Below, piece after piece: positions 23,723-31,932 of a stretch of 46,004 bases of DNA (positions within the stretch are counted from its first letter, which is position 1; the number at the start of each line of letters is the position of its first letter). The notes under the pieces were generated by a model that was given only the letters and a program-made list of their open reading frames with translations, did not search any database and was not told where the DNA came from. The stretch comes from CAZLCC01 sp964570845 (lineage in GTDB: Bacteria; Patescibacteriota; Saccharimonadia; Saccharimonadales; Saccharimonadaceae), in assembly GCA_964570845.1 (NCBI GenBank), contig CAZMZB010000004.1, forward strand, positions 1-46,004, in the 5' to 3' direction. The translations under genes were made by a program, and so were the position numbers.

Positions 23723-24850
23723 TTACTCTTCAGTAACTTCATCAACCGCATCAAGCAAAGAGTCTTCGATATTCTTCCGGGGTTTCTTTTCCGCTGGCTT
23801 TGCTTGTGCCGTTTCAATATCAAGTTCATAGCCAGTCAATTTACTGGCAAGGCGTACGTTTTGACCGCCGCGACCTATAGCAATAGATTGCTGATCTTCA
23901 TTTACCACCACTTTAGCACGCTTTTCGTCACCCTTTTCAAGCTTAATTTCGACAACTTCAGCCGGACTAATCGCATTAGTGATAAACACTGCCGGATCTT
24001 CATCGAAAGTGATGATATCAATCTTCTCTTGCTCGCCAATTTCATTCATGACTGCCTGAACACGGGTACCGTGGCCACCTACAAACGTACCGACCGGATC
24101 AACACCAGGAACCGTCGAAGCAACAGCAAGTTTTGTGCGCTTGCCAGCTTCACGAGCAATTGCCTTAATTTCGACTGCGCCAGTCTCCATTTCGGGAACT
24201 TCCTGGCGGAAAAGATGCTCAACAAACTGTTCATTGGCACGACTTAGGACCAGTTGCGGACCACGATTTCCACGCTCAACCTCTTTTAGATACACCTTAA
24301 TTCTCGTTCCGGGAGAATAATATTCACCAGGAATCTGTTCGCTTGCCGGTAAAATACCGCTGGCTTTGCCAAGCTCGACGCGCACAAGACGAGCCTCAAC
24401 ACGCTGTATTGTACCAGTAATAACGGTACCAATCTTATCAGCATATTCATCAAGTACTACTTCACGCTCAGCTTCACGAAGACGCTGCAACACCACCTGT
24501 TTTGCCGTTTGTGCTGCCACACGACCAAATGTCGTTGCCACTTCACTTTCTTCAACCACGTCGCCGATTTCGGCATCCTTTTTGAGCTTTGCAGCGTCTG
24601 CGAGGCTGATTTCAGTTGCTTTATTCCCAACTTCTTCAACCACTTCTTTACTTACGAATACTTTTGTATCGCCAGTATTCACATTCATCTCCGCACGCAC
24701 CTCTTGCTCGCGCTCACCATGATCACGTCGCCATGCCGCTGCGATCGCTTGCTCAATCACCTCAAGCACTGTATCCTCCGGCAGATTTTTTTCTTCGGCA
24801 ATCGTCCGCACCGCAAGTGCTAACTGTTTGACATTAATATCGTTATTCAT
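23723..24850 (-). CDS. nusA: Transcription termination/antitermination protein NusA
   Basis: 375 aa. NusA binds RNA polymerase and controls pausing and termination. It has the N-terminal RNAP-binding domain (1-125), an S1 domain (about 132-200, GTVITGTIQRVEARLVRVEL), and two KH domains. KH1 includes DPVGTFVGGHGTRVQAVMNE and KH2 includes SIAIGRGGQNVRLASKLTG. It ends with a short Lys/Glu tail and lacks the acidic C-terminal repeats of E. coli NusA, as is usual in many bacteria. The start MNNDINVKQL at 24850 is supported by AAAAGGAG 8 nt upstream. It is followed by the CIRCE-controlled clpC unit. Confidence 0.95.
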   Translation of the reverse strand: MNNDINVKQLALAVRTIAEEKNLPEDTVLEVIEQAIAAAWRRDHGEREQEVRAEMNVNTGDTKVFVSKEVVEEVGNKATEISLADAAKLKKDAEIGDVVEESEVATTFGRVAAQTAKQVVLQRLREAEREVVLDEYADKIGTVITGTIQRVEARLVRVELGKASGILPASEQIPGEYYSPGTRIKVYLKEVERGNRGPQLVLSRANEQFVEHLFRQEVPEMETGAVEIKAIAREAGKRTKLAVASTVPGVDPVGTFVGGHGTRVQAVMNEIGEQEKIDIITFDEDPAVFITNAISPAEVVEIKLEKGDEKRAKVVVNEDQQSIAIGRGGQNVRLASKLTGYELDIETAQAKPAEKKPRKNIEDSLLDAVDEVTEE

Positions 24851-24883
24851 ATTGAGCTCTCCTTTTTAAATATAATTCTTATT

Positions 24884-24906
24884 AAAAAACCCGACCTATC
24901 GGCCGG
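24884..24906 (-). terminator. Probable terminator after the M13 peptidase gene
   Basis: On the minus strand a short GC-rich hairpin (CCGA, loop TAGG, TCGG, with more GC-rich flanks) is followed by six T. It lies between the peptidase stop and nusA. Confidence 0.5.
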
Positions 24907-24958
24907 ATACTTCTGTATTGCATTATAAATGTTTTATTATTTGTCTGCAAGGTTTATC

Positions 24959-26896
24959 TCACCATATCTTCGCCCGTTCGCTTTCAGGTCGAAAAAGCTT
25001 ATCTTCTGGAGCCAACGAAAAAACTTCATAAAAACTGTCTACATGCTGTAAGATAGCATTAACTCGAAATTCAGATGGCGGATGAGGATCAACAAGCGCA
25101 TATTCACGTGCCAACTGCTCTCTGGTAGTACTTGATTCCGTACAAGCATAATTAATGAAAAACTCACGTATCTGCTCTATATTAGTATCTTGTTGATCTC
25201 GTGAGCAAAGCGCGTGAAGTGAAATCTCCAAACCACCGAGATCAGCAATGCTCTCGCCAATCACCAAATCACCTTTTAGCTTTACGTTCGGTAATACTTC
25301 AAATACATCTGCCTGCTTTTTAATAATCTCCGCTTTTTTAGTAAAACGTTTTCTTTCTGCAGCAGTTTGCCATTGACGCACATTACCTTCCGCATCAAAC
25401 TGACACCCTTGATCATCAAAAGCATGCGTTAACTCATGAGCTATAACTGTTCCTATGCCGCCAAAATTCTTCGCATCACTCGCCTCAATATCAAAAAATG
25501 GCGCTTGTAAAATTCCCGCAGGAAAACAAATTACCAAACGATTTGGGTCATGATAGGCATTCACCGTCTGTGGACTCATATAATGCCATTGGTCACGTCG
25601 ATTTGGCTTGTCCAGCTGAGATAAGAGATAGTCGTGGTTAAATGTTTCAGCCTGAATAATGTTACCAACATAGGAATTTCTCACTATCTTCAAACCACTA
25701 AAATCCCGCCACTCGTCAGGATAACCAATGAGAACTTTCATATTACGCAGCTTCTTAATGGCATAGTCCTTGGTTTTTTCACTCATCCAATCAAGGGTCT
25801 TAATACGCTCAGCAAACGCCTCAGTTACTTTATCAACCATTGAAAGTACTTTCTGTTTCGACTTTTCAGGAAAGTGTTTTTCAGCATATAGCCTTCCGAC
25901 GTTTTCGCCTATCAAGTGGTCAATATTCATGACGACTCGCCGCCAAAGAGGACTCATCTCTTTCGTACCAGCAATAACTTTGCCATAAAATTCAAAGTGT
26001 AGTTTCGCAGTCTCTTCTGAAATACACGGCAAGAACTTCCGTAAAAGCTGCCATTTCAGATATATTCGCCACCTAGCAACATCTGTTTCGTGGAACTGCT
26101 GATTGATAAATACCATAAACCCCGGTTGATCATGGCTAATGTTCTTTGTGTAAGTCCAGTGCGTGCCCTTCGCATATTCAGCCCAATCGATATGAGAATA
26201 GATTTTCTGCAACTCTTCAAAACTGACTGAATTATAATTACCCTCAACGTCTCGCAGTTCAGAGCGAGTCCTCTGTGCTTTAGCTATATTTTTTTCAATC
26301 TCAAAAACCGTTTTAATAAATTCATCTTTTTCAGTTCTTAAATCTTTCCAAACTTCATGTACTTGAGACAAAAGATGCTGATATTTCTCACGAACTGCCG
26401 CCATATCCGTCTCGTCAGACAAATAATAGTCTCTATCCGGAAGCGACAGCCCAGATTGATATAACCTCACGAGATATTGGCTGGAGTTTTTGTCATCAGT
26501 ATCAATAATCATCGACCATGGAGCATTCACGCCGATGCGATGCAACTCTCCAATTACTCTTGAAAGAGATGCTTTGTCAGTTGCTTGGTTTATCTTGTCT
26601 GAGTACTGCTTTATCGTCTGCCAGTGCTCGGTGGCACATGTATCAAAATTGATACCACTATAGAAAAAATCTCTTGCCTGCTGCTCGGTGCCTGTTCCCT
26701 CTTGTGAAGACTGCAAGTCTTGATAAATATTGCGCATTTGAGTCCATGATTTTTCACGCAATATATTAAAGGTTCCCCAGCGAGATTCATTAGCGGGTAT
26801 TGGATTTTTGTTCAGCCAAATACCGTTCACATGCTTAAAGAAATCATCTTGAGGACGCACGGAAGAATCAAGAATGGGTGATAAATCTGCTGTCAT
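24959..26896 (-). CDS. pepO: M13 family zinc metallopeptidase (PepO/neprilysin-like)
   Basis: 645 aa, full length for M13. The active site is visible: HELTH at 487-491 (zinc His and catalytic Glu488), GESIADLGG with the third ligand Glu near 548, and the substrate-binding FRVN near the C-terminus. The usual final CxxW-type end reads RAKIW, so the cysteine that forms a disulfide in secreted members is missing. No signal peptide is present, so it is probably a cytosolic oligopeptidase. The start lies 8 nt after TATACT without a Shine-Dalgarno (leaderless type). The stop is TGA, which supports the standard code. Confidence 0.94.
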   Translation of the reverse strand: MTADLSPILDSSVRPQDDFFKHVNGIWLNKNPIPANESRWGTFNILREKSWTQMRNIYQDLQSSQEGTGTEQQARDFFYSGINFDTCATEHWQTIKQYSDKINQATDKASLSRVIGELHRIGVNAPWSMIIDTDDKNSSQYLVRLYQSGLSLPDRDYYLSDETDMAAVREKYQHLLSQVHEVWKDLRTEKDEFIKTVFEIEKNIAKAQRTRSELRDVEGNYNSVSFEELQKIYSHIDWAEYAKGTHWTYTKNISHDQPGFMVFINQQFHETDVARWRIYLKWQLLRKFLPCISEETAKLHFEFYGKVIAGTKEMSPLWRRVVMNIDHLIGENVGRLYAEKHFPEKSKQKVLSMVDKVTEAFAERIKTLDWMSEKTKDYAIKKLRNMKVLIGYPDEWRDFSGLKIVRNSYVGNIIQAETFNHDYLLSQLDKPNRRDQWHYMSPQTVNAYHDPNRLVICFPAGILQAPFFDIEASDAKNFGGIGTVIAHELTHAFDDQGCQFDAEGNVRQWQTAAERKRFTKKAEIIKKQADVFEVLPNVKLKGDLVIGESIADLGGLEISLHALCSRDQQDTNIEQIREFFINYACTESSTTREQLAREYALVDPHPPSEFRVNAILQHVDSFYEVFSLAPEDKLFRPESERAKIW

Positions 26897-26904
26897 TATA
26901 AAAG

Positions 26905-26910
26905 AGTATA
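26905..26910 (-). promoter_or_regulatory. -10 box of the M13 peptidase gene
   Basis: TATACT on the minus strand ends 8 nt before the ATG at 26896. No ribosome binding site fits in the gap, so the message should be leaderless or nearly so. Confidence 0.55.
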
Positions 26911-26925
26911 CTGTAAACTATTTTT

Positions 26926-27831
26926 TTATACCAGATGGAGAAAGTCGTTTACCTGTGGCAAGGCGCTACTCATTGAAATCACTGCTAGTTGCATATTTTC
27001 TTTATATTGAGGGTGGCTTGCTCGCCAAAGCTCAGCCGCAAATTGCATTTGTTTGAGTTTTTTAGGTGTAATCGCTGCCATGCCACCGCCCTGATTTGCC
27101 TGTCTGCGATATTTCACCTCAACAAAATAAATCATATTGCTTTTTATAGCAATAATATCAATCTCGCAATATTTTGTTCTCCAGTTTCTATCTACAATCT
27201 GATAGCCTTTATTCTGAAGATACTCCGCAGCCTCGTCCTCAGCAATCTGACCAATACTTCTCACCACTGTTTTTTGTGGCTTCTTCGCAGCGCTCATTGG
27301 CGCAAAACTCATGCGGTGAAGCTCGCTTGGACCATGTTTTTCAATTGCTTCACGGTGAAGCTTTGTGCCGTAGCCAACGTGTTTTTCAAAACCATAGTCA
27401 GGATATTCAGCAGCGATTTTCTGCATGTAATAATCTCTGGCGACTTTCGCAATAATCGAGGCTGCGGAAACACTTGGCACCAACAAATCGGCCTGTTTCA
27501 TCGTTGTCACCCGTTTGTCATCAATCAGCTTAATTGTCCCATCAATAATAATCTCGTCATATTCTGCCTCGATCTCACGAAGCGCCTGCATTGCCGCTAT
27601 CTTCAGCGCCGTTGAAAGCCCAATCTTATCAATCGTTTTTGCTGCTACCCACCCCAACCCAATATGCGGAGTAGATTGCCGAATAATCCCCGAAAGTACT
27701 TGTCGTTTTCTAGCGGTCAGTTTTTTGCTATCAGTCAAACCATCAATTTCATTGCCGCTTAAAGCTACTGCACCAACTACCAATGGTCCCGCCCATGCCC
27801 CGCGCCCAACTTCATCGATACCAACAATCAT
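26926..27831 (-). CDS. rnhB: Fusion of ribonuclease HII and YraN/UPF0102 nuclease-like domain
   Basis: 301 aa in one uninterrupted frame. Residues 1-180 are RNase HII, which cuts RNA at ribonucleotides embedded in DNA: D6-E7 in GIDEVGRG, D97 in IIIDG, D115 in KQADLLV, and SIIAKVARD. Residues 190-301 are a complete YraN/UPF0102 domain: GQIAEDEAAEYL, CEIDIIA (E223, D225) and FVEVKYR (E238, K240), a PD-(D/E)xK-type site. The linker AAKKPQKTVV is basic. In many genomes the two are separate neighbouring genes after rplS, and here they are joined. It lies directly downstream of rplS. Confidence 0.95.
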   Translation of the reverse strand: MIVGIDEVGRGAWAGPLVVGAVALSGNEIDGLTDSKKLTARKRQVLSGIIRQSTPHIGLGWVAAKTIDKIGLSTALKIAAMQALREIEAEYDEIIIDGTIKLIDDKRVTTMKQADLLVPSVSAASIIAKVARDYYMQKIAAEYPDYGFEKHVGYGTKLHREAIEKHGPSELHRMSFAPMSAAKKPQKTVVRSIGQIAEDEAAEYLQNKGYQIVDRNWRTKYCEIDIIAIKSNMIYFVEVKYRRQANQGGGMAAITPKKLKQMQFAAELWRASHPQYKENMQLAVISMSSALPQVNDFLHLV

Positions 27832-27844
27832 ACTCTCTAAGTAT

Positions 27845-27870
27845 ATAAAAATACTCCACTAAAAATGGAG
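27845..27870 (-). terminator. Terminator after rplS
   Basis: On the minus strand CTCCA, loop TTTTTAG, TGGAG is followed by TATTTTTAT. It sits between rplS and the rnhB fusion and may only partly stop transcription into the latter. The plus strand is also T-rich on the other side. Confidence 0.6.
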
Positions 27871-27894
27871 AATTTTATTTTTTAAAGCAAATTC

Positions 27895-28371
27895 TTATTT
27901 CTTGGCTTCAGCTTTTTCTTCTTTTTGCTCTTTTGCTTCAGCTGGCTTTCCTGCAGCTTCATCAGCCTTTAATGCTTCTTTTGACTCAGGAACGCTTACG
28001 TCATTCACAGTTTTTTTATCAAACTCAACTGCCTTGAGACGAGCACTTTTTCCGCTTCGTTCACGAAGGAAGTTAAGATATTTGCGACGAACTTTACTTC
28101 GCTTGGTTACTTCAACTTTTTCAACCAATGGACTGTGCAAAAGAAAACTCTTTTCAACACCAACACCACTGGCAATTTTACGAACCGTAATGCGGCTGGT
28201 GTGTGAATTCTTGCGGTCAGTTCTAAGAACTACACCTTCAAACATTTGTACACGCTCTTTGTTACCTTCTTTAATTTTTTGGTGTACACGCACCGTATCG
28301 CCCGTGCGAACATCAACCACTTTTACCTTTTTTTGGGCATTATTTACCTTTTGAATTAACGCAAAACTCAT
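27895..28371 (-). CDS. rplS: Ribosomal protein L19 with long charged tail
   Basis: 158 aa against about 115 for typical L19, a large-subunit protein near the 30S interface. The conserved body (1-118) includes GDTVRVHQKIKEGNKERVQMFEGVV, GVGVEKSFLLHSP, and the VRRKYLNFLRERSGKSAR end. The extra 40 residues are a low-complexity Ala/Glu/Lys tail (AEAKEQKEEKAEAKK), probably disordered. Its promoter is an extended -10 (28417-28425) and the leader has GAGAAGAG just before the ATG. Confidence 0.96.
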   Translation of the reverse strand: MSFALIQKVNNAQKKVKVVDVRTGDTVRVHQKIKEGNKERVQMFEGVVLRTDRKNSHTSRITVRKIASGVGVEKSFLLHSPLVEKVEVTKRSKVRRKYLNFLRERSGKSARLKAVEFDKKTVNDVSVPESKEALKADEAAGKPAEAKEQKEEKAEAKK

Positions 28372-28416
28372 TACTCTTCTCTCGCTTAAACATTTATATT
28401 AACTATTCAACTAGCC

Positions 28417-28425
28417 ATTATAGCA
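28417..28425 (-). promoter_or_regulatory. Extended -10 promoter of rplS
   Basis: TGCTATAAT on the minus strand, about 45 nt before the rplS ATG at 28371. The long leader could host ribosomal autoregulation, but no clear structure was seen. Confidence 0.6.
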
Positions 28426-28474
28426 CAAAATATCAGATATAAAAGGGGCGGCGTATTCTTTTGTTTTGCGGTAT

Positions 28475-28503
28475 TTGACTTTGTAGCTATTTATTATTAA
28501 AAT
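28475..28503 (+). promoter_or_regulatory. Consensus promoter of orphan gene 2
   Basis: TTGACT (28475-28480), 17 bp, TAAAAT (28498-28503). It predicts a leader of about 64 nt before the ATG at 28574. Confidence 0.65.
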
Positions 28504-28542
28504 AACAAAAGTTTAGGTAGAAATACTTAGATGACGAACTTT

Positions 28543-28558
28543 GACAGAATACATTCCC
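28543..28558 (+). repeat. Inverted repeat, left copy (5' leader of orphan gene 2)
   Basis: GACAGAATACA (28543-28553), then TT, then CCC. It is the reverse complement of TGTATTCTGTC at 29019-29029 with GGG before it. It ends just before the ribosome binding site of orphan gene 2. Confidence 0.6.
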
Positions 28559-28573
28559 TACAGAAAGGTTGCC

Positions 28574-28960
28574 ATGTCAGACGCATCAGTTGTCATACTC
28601 GGTCCAGCTGAAGCCCTAAACGGGCGGGTTCTCACCGAAGTGCGGAAACAACTCGGTAACGCCTACATCAGGGCAGTATACATGAAGTACAAGGAGGTCA
28701 AAGAGAACGCTCAAAAAGCACTTGTGGATTACCTGCTGGGTCTTGGGGGTGACGCGTTTGAGGCTGCCTCCTCTACCTTCCAACTTACTACGGGACAAAA
28801 CCCAAACGAAATATACGGGTTAGTCATTGATGTTAGTCTGCTACCAGAGGGTGCCCCTGAAAGCAATAAATACACTGATCTAAAGGAGGTTTTTCCCAAC
28901 CTCAAAAAGGTCATTCTTTGCTGCAACCACAACAAAGTGCTCAAAGTGGTAACTCTCTAA
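28574..28960 (+). CDS. Orphan protein 2, unknown function (128 aa)
   Basis: Not recognised. A soluble alpha/beta-looking protein beginning MSDASVVILGPAEAL, with helices around KYKEVKENAQKALVDYLLG and two hydrophobic strand-like segments (EIYGLVIDVSLL and LKKVILCCNHNKVLKVV). There is no signal peptide. The frame reaches back to a TTG at 28541, but the ATG at 28574 is chosen: AGAAAGG lies 6 nt upstream and the promoter is at 28475-28503. Like orphan 1 it looks GC-richer than its flanks and has its own consensus promoter, leader, ribosome site and terminator. An 11-bp inverted repeat flanks it. Confidence 0.65.
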   Translation: MSDASVVILGPAEALNGRVLTEVRKQLGNAYIRAVYMKYKEVKENAQKALVDYLLGLGGDAFEAASSTFQLTTGQNPNEIYGLVIDVSLLPEGAPESNKYTDLKEVFPNLKKVILCCNHNKVLKVVTL

Positions 28961-29010
28961 GACCCCTTAGGTAGAGAGGCAGGAGGCTTAAGCTTCCCAC
29001 CCCCAAGAAC

Positions 29011-29035
29011 GAGAAGGGTGTATTCTGTCCTTCTC
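29011..29035 (+). other. 3' hairpin whose loop is complementary to the 5' leader
   Basis: GAGAAGG (29011-29017) pairs with CCTTCTC (29029-29035) around an 11-nt loop, GTGTATTCTGT. Ten bases of the loop, plus C29029, match the reverse complement of 28543-28553 in the leader of the same transcript. Confidence 0.6.
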
Positions 29036-29037
29036 AT

Positions 29038-29062
29038 AAATTCTTAAAGATTAAGAATTTTT
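29038..29062 (+). terminator. Terminator after orphan gene 2
   Basis: A perfect 10-bp stem, AAATTCTTAA (29038-29047) with TTAAGAATTT (29051-29060), has loop AGA and a T run to 29062. Confidence 0.8.
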
Positions 29063-29096
29063 GAGAAGAAACAACTAGTTATAAAAGCTAAAAACA

Positions 29097-29102
29097 TATA
29101 CT
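29097..29102 (+). promoter_or_regulatory. -10 box of the malic enzyme gene
   Basis: TATACT at 29097-29102. Initiation about 7 nt later makes the ATG at 29113 the first usable start; the ATG at 29107 would lie before the transcript begins. Confidence 0.5.
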
Positions 29103-29112
29103 ATTGATGAGT

Positions 29113-30255
29113 ATGGATATTAATGAAAAAGCGCTAGAGCTTCATAAAAAATTTAAAGGCAAAATCACAACAAAACTACGTGACGAGTTAATTGATCGCG
29201 AAAAACTAAGCGCATACTATTCCCCTGGCGTTGCCGCAGTTAGTAAAGTAATTGCAAAAGACTCAAGCAGACTTAAAGAGTATACCTGGACGAATAATCT
29301 TGTCGCCGTTATTTCAGATGGCTCAGCAGTACTGGGACTTGGTAATATCGGCGGAAAAGCCAGCATGCCAGTCATGGAGGGGAAGGCGCTGCTTTTTAAA
29401 CATTTCGCCAACATTGACTCTGTGCCGATTGTACTTGACAGCCAAGACACTGAAGAAATTATTCAAACCATTAAAAACATTGCACCGAGTTTTGGCGCAA
29501 TTAATCTTGAGGACTTTGCCGCACCAAGATGTTTTGAAATCGAAGAAAGACTCAAGAACGAACTTGATATCCCTGTTTTTCATGACGATCAGCACGGTAC
29601 AGCAGTTGTTGTATTAGCTGGACTCATCAACGCCATGAAAGTTACCGGCCGTAAGCTCGAAGATGCTAAGATTGTTGTCGTGGGAGCTGGAGCAGCCGGA
29701 ACTGCAATCATAAAGCTATTGCATCAGTATGCCAAACCCAGGATATTTGCCGTAGACAGTAGAGGCATCATTAGCAAGAATCGTACTGACCTTAACGAAG
29801 AGAAAAAGAAGCTACTTAAGTATACTAACCTATCAGGAACTGACGGTTCGCTTGAGGATATTCTGGCTGAAGGTGCAGACGTGTTTATCGGCGTATCAAA
29901 AGCAGGTTTATTAACACCAAAGATGATTAGGTCAATGGATCGCAACCATACACCGATTATTTTTGCTTTAGCTAACCCAGTACCTGAAATTACACCAGAT
30001 GAGGCTAGAAAAGTTCGAGACGTTATCATTGCCACTGGGCGTAGCGATTTACCAAACCAAGTAAATAATGCTATCGCCTTTCCCGGCATCTTTCGTGGGG
30101 CACTCGATAACAATGTAAAAAAAATTACTAATGAACATAAAATCGCTGCTGCTGAAACAATTGCAAGCCTTACTCCGAATCCAACCGCTGAAGAAATCAT
30201 TCCGTCCATCATGAACGAAAAGCTCGTACCCTCAATTGCAAAAGTAATTACTTAA
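29113..30255 (+). CDS. NAD(P)-dependent malic enzyme (short form)
   Basis: 380 aa. It converts malate to pyruvate and CO2 and makes NAD(P)H in the cytoplasm. It is of the short bacterial type without a phosphotransacetylase domain. Seen: SAYYSPGVAAVS near the start, the metal-site NLEDFAAPRCFEIE, FHDDQHGTAVV, and the Rossmann motif VVGAGAAGTAIIK. Cofactor choice cannot be read safely. Starts at 29104 (TTG) and 29107 are possible, but 29113 is favoured by the -10 position. Its stop codon overlaps that of the convergent pilB in a shared TTAA. It is the only central carbon enzyme in the window. Confidence 0.92.
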   Translation: MDINEKALELHKKFKGKITTKLRDELIDREKLSAYYSPGVAAVSKVIAKDSSRLKEYTWTNNLVAVISDGSAVLGLGNIGGKASMPVMEGKALLFKHFANIDSVPIVLDSQDTEEIIQTIKNIAPSFGAINLEDFAAPRCFEIEERLKNELDIPVFHDDQHGTAVVVLAGLINAMKVTGRKLEDAKIVVVGAGAAGTAIIKLLHQYAKPRIFAVDSRGIISKNRTDLNEEKKKLLKYTNLSGTDGSLEDILAEGADVFIGVSKAGLLTPKMIRSMDRNHTPIIFALANPVPEITPDEARKVRDVIIATGRSDLPNQVNNAIAFPGIFRGALDNNVKKITNEHKIAAAETIASLTPNPTAEEIIPSIMNEKLVPSIAKVIT

Positions 30256-31877
30256 ACCACCCTGTTTACTTCTTCAAGCGTCGTTTCACCGTGCAGAGCT
30301 TTTAGAACACCCATTTGCAACATGGTCACCATTCCCTGCTCTTTGGCAGTTTTTTCAATAGATTCAGTGTGCACATCAATCAGCTCACCACGAAGATATT
30401 TCTGGATTTCTTCATTAACCACCATTTGTTCCATAAGGATAATTCGCCCTTTATAGCCAAAAGGGGAATCCTCGGATATAACAGGCTTATAAAGGGTAAT
30501 ATCACCCTCAAGATTTGGTTTTTCAATGTGACCTGGAAGGTCTTTTAGCGTCTCCTCGATCCACTCCTTTGTCGCCTCATCTGCCTTATAAGCTTCTTTT
30601 GTATTATCATCGAGCTTTCTGACAAGTCGTTGACCAACTACAAGACGAATTGCTGTACTGAAAATCGGATTCACCCCAATCATATCAATCATACGGCTAA
30701 ATGCCGCAGCAGCAGAGTTAGCGTGAAATGTGCTAAGTACTAAATGCCCGGTAATGGAAGCTTGTACTGCCGTGCGTGCCGTATCCCGATCTCTAATTTC
30801 TCCTACCATAATCACATCTGGATCAAGCCGAAGTACTGCACGCAATTTATCTGCAAAATTAAGACCACTATCAGTATTTACTGGGATTTGGCTGATACCG
30901 GGAACACGAAATTCTACCGGGTCTTCAAGTGTAATGATTTTTCTGTCCGTACTGTTGAGAGCATTAATAATGCTGTACAGTGTAGTCGACTTACCCGAAC
31001 CAGTTGGCCCAACCATCAACACCATACCGCGCGGATGTTGAATAATTTTATCAATTTGTTCACGTTCAGTTTTACTGACACCAATTCTATCTAAATTAAG
31101 AAGCGATTCATCGAAGTTGAATAGACGAATAACTGCGTCTTGACCATAGACAGTCGGAATGATTTCAATACGCATATTTAAAAATTGTACTTTGCCATCT
31201 TTTTCAATCTTTTGTTGCATGCTGCCAGATTGCGCATCGGTCGCCGCAGTAGAAACATTGGCGCGTGAAGCAATCGAAGCCAGTAGAACACGATATTTGT
31301 CATGAGAGAGCGTAGCAACCGGATGAAGCGCACCATCAACACGAAAACGCACTCGAAGTTCATCACGCTCGTTTTCAAGGTGAATGTCGCTTGCACCCAA
31401 ACGCTCAGCCTGAGTAATTAAATAATCTAAGATGTCGTCCGTTTTGACGGACTCAAGTGTTCTGGAAACTTCAGCAATCGTATCACTATCGCCTTCTTTT
31501 GCAATCGTCACATCTTCATAGACCACTTGTTTGGGCGGATCATAGCGCATCATCAACTCACGATAACCAGTATTGCTAATGAGTACCATTTTAGCGGTTT
31601 GACCCTTTTCGTTATACTCTGCCTTTAATCGATTAGTAATTGATTGCGGCGTGTTGTTCGTGATACCGAAAATGAATGGATCAATGTCGTTGCCGTTATA
31701 AAGTGGTACAAGCCGACCCTTACGCATTTCCTCAACACCAAGAAGCTGCGGTACGAGTTGTAGCGTGTCGGTAAGACCGCGGGTATCAAGATACTCGACC
31801 CCTAAAATTGCTGCACGTTGCTGTGTGTTTTTTTCATCTTTGTCACGGTAGTGTGATTTTTGCTGTTCCTCATCCAT
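30252..31877 (-). CDS. pilB: Type IV pilus assembly ATPase PilB (GspE family)
   Basis: 541 aa hexameric ATPase that drives pilus extension from the cytoplasmic side. An N-terminal MshEN-like region (1-130) is followed by the GspE N2 domain (ASDIHLENERDELRVRFRVDGAL), Walker A GPTGSGKSTT, an Asp box (ITLEDPVEFR), Walker B VGEIRDRDTA and the His box LSTFHANSA. The family's zinc-binding tetracysteine is absent. The start at 31877 lies 8 nt after an extended -10 and lacks a Shine-Dalgarno. It stands alone, divergent from the SpoU gene. It works with the prepilin at 19369-20091. Confidence 0.93.
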   Translation of the reverse strand: MDEEQQKSHYRDKDEKNTQQRAAILGVEYLDTRGLTDTLQLVPQLLGVEEMRKGRLVPLYNGNDIDPFIFGITNNTPQSITNRLKAEYNEKGQTAKMVLISNTGYRELMMRYDPPKQVVYEDVTIAKEGDSDTIAEVSRTLESVKTDDILDYLITQAERLGASDIHLENERDELRVRFRVDGALHPVATLSHDKYRVLLASIASRANVSTAATDAQSGSMQQKIEKDGKVQFLNMRIEIIPTVYGQDAVIRLFNFDESLLNLDRIGVSKTEREQIDKIIQHPRGMVLMVGPTGSGKSTTLYSIINALNSTDRKIITLEDPVEFRVPGISQIPVNTDSGLNFADKLRAVLRLDPDVIMVGEIRDRDTARTAVQASITGHLVLSTFHANSAAAAFSRMIDMIGVNPIFSTAIRLVVGQRLVRKLDDNTKEAYKADEATKEWIEETLKDLPGHIEKPNLEGDITLYKPVISEDSPFGYKGRIILMEQMVVNEEIQKYLRGELIDVHTESIEKTAKEQGMVTMLQMGVLKALHGETTLEEVNRVV

Positions 31878-31885
31878 CAGCTAAT

Positions 31886-31925
31886 ATTGTAACAGAAAAG
31901 CATAAGGTTTTACGACTGCTACAAT
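31886..31925. promoter_or_regulatory. Divergent extended -10 promoters of pilB and the SpoU gene
   Basis: TGTTACAAT (minus, hexamer 31891-31886) ends 8 nt before the pilB ATG. TGCTACAAT (plus, hexamer 31920-31925) ends 7 nt before the SpoU-family ATG. The two boxes face apart across 28 bp, and both genes look leaderless. Confidence 0.65.
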
Positions 31926-31932
31926 AGATGAT

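Noticed and set aside
29104..29112. TTG 29104 or ATG 29107 as malic enzyme start
   Set aside because: Both lie too close to or before the expected transcription start from TATACT at 29097-29102; ATG 29113 fits better, though 29107 cannot be fully excluded.
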